The notes beneath the pieces were generated by a model. It worked only from the letters and a program-made list of their open reading frames with translations. It was not told the origin of the DNA and did no database searches. The position numbers were made by a program, and so were the translations under genes. Positions 5,495 to 8,829 of a stretch of 8,829 nucleotides of DNA are shown here, in pieces (the first letter of the stretch is position 1; each line of letters starts with the position of its first letter). The DNA is from JAATGA01 sp047605605 (GTDB lineage Bacteria; Pseudomonadota; Alphaproteobacteria; Rhodobacterales; Rhodobacteraceae), in assembly GCA_047605605.1 (NCBI GenBank), contig JASGFG010000105.1, positions 1-8,829 of the forward strand, written 5' to 3'.

Positions 5495-6160
5495 CTAGAA
5501 ATCCAGATCGGCATAGTGGCCGGGGGGCGGAAAGCCCGGCACCTGATCGGCCAGCAGCGTGCGGAAGCTGGGGCGGGACTTGATCTTGGCATACCAGTCC
5601 TTGACCGCAGGGCTGCGGTTCCAGTCCACATCCGAGATATAGTCGAGGCACGACAGATGCGCGGCGGCAGTGAAATCGGCCAGCGTCATGTCATTGCCCG
5701 CCAGCCACCGCCGCTGGTCCAGCAGCCATCCCATGTAGTCGAGGTGATAGCGGATCTGCGTGGCGCCGTATTTGACATTCTTGGAATCGGGATAGCCCAG
5801 GCCCATGACCTTCTTGTTCACCCGCTCATACAACAGCTTGGAGGTGACTTCGGCATGGAATTTGTCGTCGAACCAGGCGCAAAGGCGGCGCACTTCATAC
5901 CGGCCCTCGACATCGCGGGGCATCAGGGGCGGGCTGGCGTGGGTTTCGTCCAGATATTCGCAGATCGCCTGGCTTTCGGACAGCACCCGCGCATCCATGC
6001 GCAGCACTGGAACCTTGCCTGCCGGGTTGCGGCGCAGGAAATCGGGCGAGGGTTCCCAATAGCGTTCCTCGATCAGCTCCACGTCCAGCCGCTTTTCGGC
6101 CAGCGTCAGGCGGACCTTGCGGCAGAAGGGCGACAGCGGGAAATGGTAAAGGCGGATCAT
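5495..6160 (-). CDS. fzlA: GST-fold protein, probable FzlA (FtsZ-binding division regulator)
   Basis: This 221-residue protein has a thioredoxin-like N-terminal domain (1-78, LYHFPLSPFCRKVRLTLAEK, NPAGKVPVL and SESQAICEYLDE) and an all-helical C-terminal domain (about 88-205, with NDMTLADF at 156-163). Fold and family are clear. The FzlA assignment is inference: FzlA is an alphaproteobacterial GST-like protein of about 230 residues that binds FtsZ filaments and promotes constriction. I recall functional mutations there at W38 and near the C-terminus (D227). W35 and the C-terminal ADLDF here sit at matching positions. Neighbours support a housekeeping role: mtgA upstream, queG downstream. The start at 6160 gives the family N-terminus; an earlier in-frame ATG at 6217 would add a 19-residue tail without homology. 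The ribosome binding site is weak. The alternative is an ordinary glutathione transferase. Confidence 0.85.
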   Translation of the reverse strand: MIRLYHFPLSPFCRKVRLTLAEKRLDVELIEERYWEPSPDFLRRNPAGKVPVLRMDARVLSESQAICEYLDETHASPPLMPRDVEGRYEVRRLCAWFDDKFHAEVTSKLLYERVNKKVMGLGYPDSKNVKYGATQIRYHLDYMGWLLDQRRWLAGNDMTLADFTAAAHLSCLDYISDVDWNRSPAVKDWYAKIKSRPSFRTLLADQVPGFPPPGHYADLDF

Positions 6161-6193
6161 GGATGCTCTGCGGAACCGGGATGGCACCTGAAT

Positions 6194-6206
6194 GCCCCGC
6201 CGGGGC
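6194..6206 (-). terminator. Short GC hairpin between mtgA and the fzlA-like gene
   Basis: A 5-bp GCCCC / GGGGC stem with a 3-base loop lies in the 77-base gap. There is no T-tract and no clear promoter for the downstream gene, so read-through from mtgA is plausible. Confidence 0.3.
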
Positions 6207-6237
6207 GGCGATTTCAACCGCTGTCACGGGGTGTCGG

Positions 6238-6996
6238 TCAGTTCCCGCCCTGAAAACAGGCGGCGCGGCCATCGGCCAGGATCGTGTCGGCGCCCGAAAT
6301 GATCTGGCCCGCCCGCTTTCTGACGTAAGGGCCGGGCTTTGCCGCATCGCGCCCCTTGGGGTCGGGCAGCACCGCCGCCAGTCGGGCCGCCTGCTGCGCG
6401 GTCAGCTTGGCCGCAGGAATGCCGAAGTCATGCCGGGCCGCCGCCTCGATGCCGAAGACGCCTTCGCCGAACTCGGCCATGTTGAGATAGACCTCAAGAA
6501 TGCGCTGCTTGGACCAGACGAGTTCCACCACCGGGGTCATCAAGGCCTCGGCCGCCTTGCGGATCCAGCTGCGGCCCTGCCACAGAAAGACGTTCTTGAC
6601 GACCTGCTGCGTCAGGGTGGATGCGCCGCGCCGCCCGCCATCGGCCGCCGCCGCGCGGATGGCCGCCATGTCAAAGCCCCAGTGCAGGCAGAAATTCGCA
6701 TCCTCTGCCGCGACGACCGATCTGGCGGCTACAGGGGCGATGTCGTCCCAGTCGACCCAATCACGTTCGATCCCGCCAAGCCGGATCGACTCGGAGATCT
6801 GGTAAAGCCCCGTCGGCGGGTTGACGAAGCTGTAAAGCAGGATCAGCAGCAGATAGAATCCCGCCACAGCCCCCAGCCCGCGCCCCAGCCAGCGCAGCCC
6901 CCGTCGCCACAGCGGGCGCGCAGGTGCCGCCGGGGCGGGTGCGGGTTTTGCCCGCGGCTTGCGGGGTTTCGGAGGGGCGCCTTGCTGTTCGGCCAT
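6238..6996 (-). CDS. mtgA: Monofunctional biosynthetic peptidoglycan transglycosylase
   Basis: The enzyme polymerises lipid II into glycan strands on the outer face of the inner membrane. The protein is 252 residues, normal for MtgA. Residues 1-30 are a Pro/Ala/Lys-rich cytoplasmic tail, and one membrane helix spans about 40-58 (LGAVAGFYLLLILLYSF). The GT51 domain follows with all signature motifs: AAEDANFCLHWGFD with catalytic E98, GASTLTQQVVKN (124-135), RKAAEA (146-151) and ILEVYLNMAEFGEGVFG (166-182). There is no transpeptidase domain. The ATG has only a weak Shine-Dalgarno match (AAGG very close to the start). It is upstream of the fzlA-like gene on the same strand with a 77-base gap, so co-transcription is possible. 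MtgA of E. coli has been linked to the divisome, which fits a neighbouring FtsZ-binding protein. Confidence 0.95.
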   Translation of the reverse strand: MAEQQGAPPKPRKPRAKPAPAPAAPARPLWRRGLRWLGRGLGAVAGFYLLLILLYSFVNPPTGLYQISESIRLGGIERDWVDWDDIAPVAARSVVAAEDANFCLHWGFDMAAIRAAAADGGRRGASTLTQQVVKNVFLWQGRSWIRKAAEALMTPVVELVWSKQRILEVYLNMAEFGEGVFGIEAAARHDFGIPAAKLTAQQAARLAAVLPDPKGRDAAKPGPYVRKRAGQIISGADTILADGRAACFQGGN

Positions 6997-7002
6997 GCCT
7001 TG

Positions 7003-7032
7003 CAGCTAGGCCGAACCGCCCCCGCCGGTCAA
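7003..7032 (-). promoter_or_regulatory. Weak candidate mtgA promoter
   Basis: On the minus strand TTGACC (7027-7032) is a good -35 box, with TAGCTG (7003-7008) 18 bases downstream as a poor -10. If real, transcription would begin almost at the mtgA ATG, giving a very short or absent leader. Confidence 0.28.
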
Positions 7033-7053
7033 GACGAAGCTCTGCTCGCAGCC

Positions 7054-7578
7054 TCAGGCAGCCGGCGCGGGGGGCGGGGTGACGGCCGGCGCCTTCTCGA
7101 TCAGGTCGCGCAGCTTCGCCTCCTGCTCGCCCGTAAGCGAGGTTTGCAGGACATGGCCCTTGCCGGCATAGGCCGACAGCCGCTCCATCACCTTGTCGGC
7201 GGTCATCTTGCGGACCAGCACGAACACGGCCGAGGATCCGGGTTTCAGCTTTTCGCCGACCTCCTTGATGAACCCGTCGTTGATTCCGGTATCGCTGAGC
7301 GCCCCGGCCAGCGCGCCGGACCCGGCGCCCACCGCCACGCCCAGAAGCGGGTTCAGAAACAGAAGGCCCACCAGCAGCCCCCAGAACGAGCCCGAGGCAG
7401 CCCCTGCCAGCGTCAGGTCCACCGCCTGATGCAGGCGCACCTTGCCTTCGGTGTTGCGGGTCACGACGACCACATCCTCCATCTCGATCAGATATTCGGA
7501 TTGCAGTTTCGCCAGTTCGGCCCGCAGGTCAAAGGCCGTGGTCTCGTCGTCGAAGGCCACCACGATCAGATCGGACAT
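7054..7578 (-). CDS. DUF1269-family predicted membrane-associated protein
   Basis: The function is unknown. The 174-residue protein resembles the DUF1269 (COG4803) family: an N-terminal alpha/beta stretch (MSDLIVVAFDDETTAFDLRAEL), the segment IEMEDVVVVTRNTEGKVRLHQ (31-51), a glycine-rich hydrophobic block (about 56-97, SGSFWGLLVGLLFLNPLLGVAVG) that could form one or two membrane segments, and a second alpha/beta half (SSAVFVLVRKM). The tail is Pro/Ala-rich (164-174). No catalytic residues are evident. The start at 7578 is preferred because GGAG sits 6 bases upstream; an in-frame ATG four codons earlier would overlap that site. It lies between gltB and mtgA on the same strand, separated from gltB by two hairpins, and has its own leader, so it is probably transcribed alone. 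Family members are often described only as predicted membrane proteins. Confidence 0.82.
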   Translation of the reverse strand: MSDLIVVAFDDETTAFDLRAELAKLQSEYLIEMEDVVVVTRNTEGKVRLHQAVDLTLAGAASGSFWGLLVGLLFLNPLLGVAVGAGSGALAGALSDTGINDGFIKEVGEKLKPGSSAVFVLVRKMTADKVMERLSAYAGKGHVLQTSLTGEQEAKLRDLIEKAPAVTPPPAPAA

Positions 7579-7596
7579 CGGATACTCCATCGGATG

Positions 7597-7627
7597 AAAG
7601 GGCAGGCCCCACCGGCCCGCGCCCTTT
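7597..7627 (-). promoter_or_regulatory. Stem-loop in the leader of the DUF1269 gene
   Basis: AAAGGGC (7597-7603) and GCCCTTT (7621-7627) are exact complements, and an inner GGCC/GGCC pairing can extend the stem. It ends 8 bases before the GGAG ribosome binding site. It could influence translation or message stability; no known leader family is recognised. Confidence 0.35.
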
Positions 7628-7629
7628 TC

Positions 7630-7656
7630 ATATGGGCCGGGTGTGAAACCTTTCCA
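7630..7656 (-). promoter_or_regulatory. Possible heat-shock-type promoter for the DUF1269 gene
   Basis: On the minus strand GTGGAAA is followed after 14 bases by CCCATAT (7630-7636). This resembles the RpoH (sigma-32) pattern CTTGAAA...CCCATNT at the -10 box and partly at the -35 box. It is a by-eye match with mismatches at the -35. Confidence 0.25.
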
Positions 7657-7662
7657 CGCCGG

Positions 7663-7693
7663 TCTCATCACCTTTGCGAAAATATCCTCGGGG
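7663..7693 (-). repeat. Post-hairpin TATTT motif, copy 4 (after gltB)
   Basis: On the minus strand this contains GGATATTTTCGCAAAGG (7671-7687), identical over 17 bases to copy 1 after dxs, and then one base and GATGA as in copy 1. It starts 12 bases after the second gltB hairpin. Confidence 0.6.
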
Positions 7694-7696
7694 TTT

Positions 7697-7722
7697 CCCA
7701 AGGGGCGTGAGCGCCCCTTGGG
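7697..7722 (-). terminator. Second hairpin downstream of gltB
   Basis: A perfect 11-bp stem (CCCAAGGGGCG / CGCCCCTTGGG) with a 4-base loop, the strongest hairpin in the window. No T-tract follows directly; the TATTT motif is 12 bases beyond it. Confidence 0.68.
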
Positions 7723-7740
7723 CCGGGATGGGGGTGCGGG

Positions 7741-7759
7741 GGAAGGGCGGCGCCCTTCC
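7741..7759 (-). terminator. First hairpin downstream of gltB
   Basis: A perfect 8-bp stem (GGAAGGGC / GCCCTTCC) with a 3-base loop starts 6 bases after the gltB stop. Together with the next hairpin it makes a tandem pair at the gltB 3' end. Confidence 0.6.
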
Positions 7760-7765
7760 TCCGTC

Positions 7766-8829
7766 TCACTCGGCCGGAACCGCCTGCGCCTCGTCGGTCA
7801 GGGGGTGCGGCAGGTGCACCAGCATTTCCTTCGGGCAGACCTGAAGGAAGTTCTTCTTCTCCACCGCCCAGTCGGCCAGGATGTCCTCGGCCCGGCGGCT
7901 GCCGGTCTCGGCCAGATGGCGCTCGATCAGGCCCTTCAGCTGCGCCTCCCAATGGGGGTGGCCGATGCCGCAGGTGACGAGGCTTTCAAGGTTGATGAAA
8001 TCCTCGGCCACACCGGTCGGGTCATAGAGATAGGCCATGCCGCCGGTCATGCCCGCGCCAAAGTTCGCACCGATCCGGCCCAGGATCACCGCGACGCCGC
8101 CGGTCATGTATTCGCAACCGTTGGTGCCGCAGCCCTCGACCACCACCGTCGCGCCCGAGTTGCGGACGGCGAACCGTTCGCCCGCCCGGCCGGACGCGAA
8201 CAGGAACCCGTCCGTCGCGCCGTAAAGCACGGTATTGCCGATGATCGTGTTGTCGGCCGCCATCAGGGGTGACGACATCTGCGGCCGCACGGTGATCAGC
8301 CCGCCCGACAGGCCCTTGCCGACATAGTCGTTGGCATCGCCCTGCACCTCGATCTTCAGACCGCGGACGGCGAAGGCTCCCAGCGACTGCCCGGCATTGC
8401 CGTGCAGTTTCACCGTCAGATGGTCGGGTTGCAGGCTGTTCCTCATCCCGAACCGCTTGACGATATGGCTGGACGACCGCGTGCCGATGGTGCGGCTGGT
8501 GTTCCTGACCGCATAGGACAGCTGCATCTTCTCGCCATCCTCAAAGAACCGGGCGCCGTCGCGGATGATCTCGGCATCCAGCGTGTCGGGCACATGGTTG
8601 CGCGGTTTCGACCGGTCGTAGGTGATCTTGGACCAGCCATCGACCGTGATCAGCAGCGGGTTCAGGTCAAGGTCGTCCAGATGCGCCGACCCGCGGCTGA
8701 CCTGGTTCAGCAGATCCGCCCGCCCGATGATCTCGTCGAGGCTGCGCGCGCCGATGGAGGCGAGGATTTCCCGCACCTCCTGCGCATAGAAGGTGATCAG
8801 GTTCACCACCTTGTCCGCCGTGCCGGTGA
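7766..8829 (-). CDS. gltB: Glutamate synthase large subunit, C-terminal part (5' end outside window)
   Basis: GltB forms glutamate from glutamine and 2-oxoglutarate with reducing power from NADPH through the small subunit GltD; with glutamine synthetase it is the main ammonium assimilation route. The frame is open to the window edge, so only the last ~353 of roughly 1500 residues are present. The upstream end (TGTADKVVNLITFYAQEVREILASIG...SLDEIIGRADLL) is the end of the FMN-binding synthase domain. The rest is the GXGXG beta-helix domain: GNAGQSLGAFAVRGLKIEV, GDANDYVGKGLSGG, GNTVLYGATDGFLFASGRAGERFAVRNSG, EGCGTNGCEYMTGG and GANFGAGMTGGMAYLYD. GTG codons near the edge are internal. gltD is not downstream; a DUF1269 gene follows after tandem hairpins, so gltD must lie upstream or elsewhere. 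Confidence 0.96.
   Translation of the reverse strand, partial: TGTADKVVNLITFYAQEVREILASIGARSLDEIIGRADLLNQVSRGSAHLDDLDLNPLLITVDGWSKITYDRSKPRNHVPDTLDAEIIRDGARFFEDGEKMQLSYAVRNTSRTIGTRSSSHIVKRFGMRNSLQPDHLTVKLHGNAGQSLGAFAVRGLKIEVQGDANDYVGKGLSGGLITVRPQMSSPLMAADNTIIGNTVLYGATDGFLFASGRAGERFAVRNSGATVVVEGCGTNGCEYMTGGVAVILGRIGANFGAGMTGGMAYLYDPTGVAEDFINLESLVTCGIGHPHWEAQLKGLIERHLAETGSRRAEDILADWAVEKKNFLQVCPKEMLVHLPHPLTDEAQAVPAE

Noticed and set aside
4761..5498. A 245-codon open frame on the + strand opposite queG
   Set aside because: queG carries all eight cluster cysteines in its own frame, and the antisense translation shows no recognisable domain.
5424..5651. Longer in-frame start for queG, up to 5651
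   Set aside because: The extra 76 codons run through a hairpin, a TATTT motif copy and the end of the upstream gene, and QueG proteins normally begin near MAAELKERL.
6163..7710. A 515-codon open frame on the + strand opposite mtgA and the DUF1269 gene
   Set aside because: It lies antisense to two well-supported genes, its translation is His/Arg/Gln-rich without recognisable motifs, and long antisense frames are expected in GC-rich coding DNA.
1..8829. Possible defence, mobile or otherwise new multi-gene system
   Set aside because: Apart from the two small or uncharacterised proteins described, the genes belong to recognised housekeeping or regulatory families, and no transposase, integrase, CRISPR repeat, tRNA-edge attachment site or codon-use shift was seen.

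Overview
The window looks like ordinary core chromosome from a high-GC alphaproteobacterium, most likely of the Rhodobacterales/Rhodobacteraceae (Rhodobacter/Paracoccus type). The reasons are the strongly GC-biased third codon positions, a PetP/PetR regulator pair, an FzlA-like division protein next to queG, and short GC-rich hairpins followed by a TATTT motif between genes. The genus call rests on recall of gene families, not on a search.

Layout. The + strand opens with the C-terminal half of dxs (1-deoxy-D-xylulose-5-phosphate synthase). It converges on a minus-strand operon of a MarR-type regulator (petP) and an OmpR-type response regulator (petR), joined by a 4-base stop/start overlap. 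petP is divergent from ilvE, a branched-chain amino acid aminotransferase on the + strand. ilvE converges on ohr, an organic hydroperoxide resistance protein (minus). From there to the end all genes are on the minus strand. In coordinate order they are a small basic protein of unknown function, queG (epoxyqueuosine reductase), a GST-fold protein that is probably FzlA, mtgA (monofunctional peptidoglycan transglycosylase), a DUF1269 membrane-associated protein, and the C-terminal part of gltB (glutamate synthase large subunit). Transcription runs from gltB towards ohr.

Functional groups. dxs supplies isoprenoid precursors. ilvE and gltB belong to amino-acid nitrogen metabolism. mtgA and fzlA both concern cell-wall synthesis and division. 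queG finishes queuosine synthesis for tRNA. ohr handles organic peroxides. petPR is a regulator pair known in Rhodobacter capsulatus for its link to the cytochrome bc1 genes; those genes and a partner histidine kinase are not adjacent here.

No mobile element, CRISPR array, tRNA, rRNA or defence cassette was seen, and no clearly new multi-gene system. The most interesting signals are non-coding. A hairpin followed 12-14 bases later by a TATTT motif occurs after four genes (dxs, ilvE, the fzlA-like gene, gltB), always oriented with the upstream gene. A dyad sits exactly between the -35 and -10 boxes of the inferred petP promoter. A cluster of stem-loops lies between ohr and the small basic gene.
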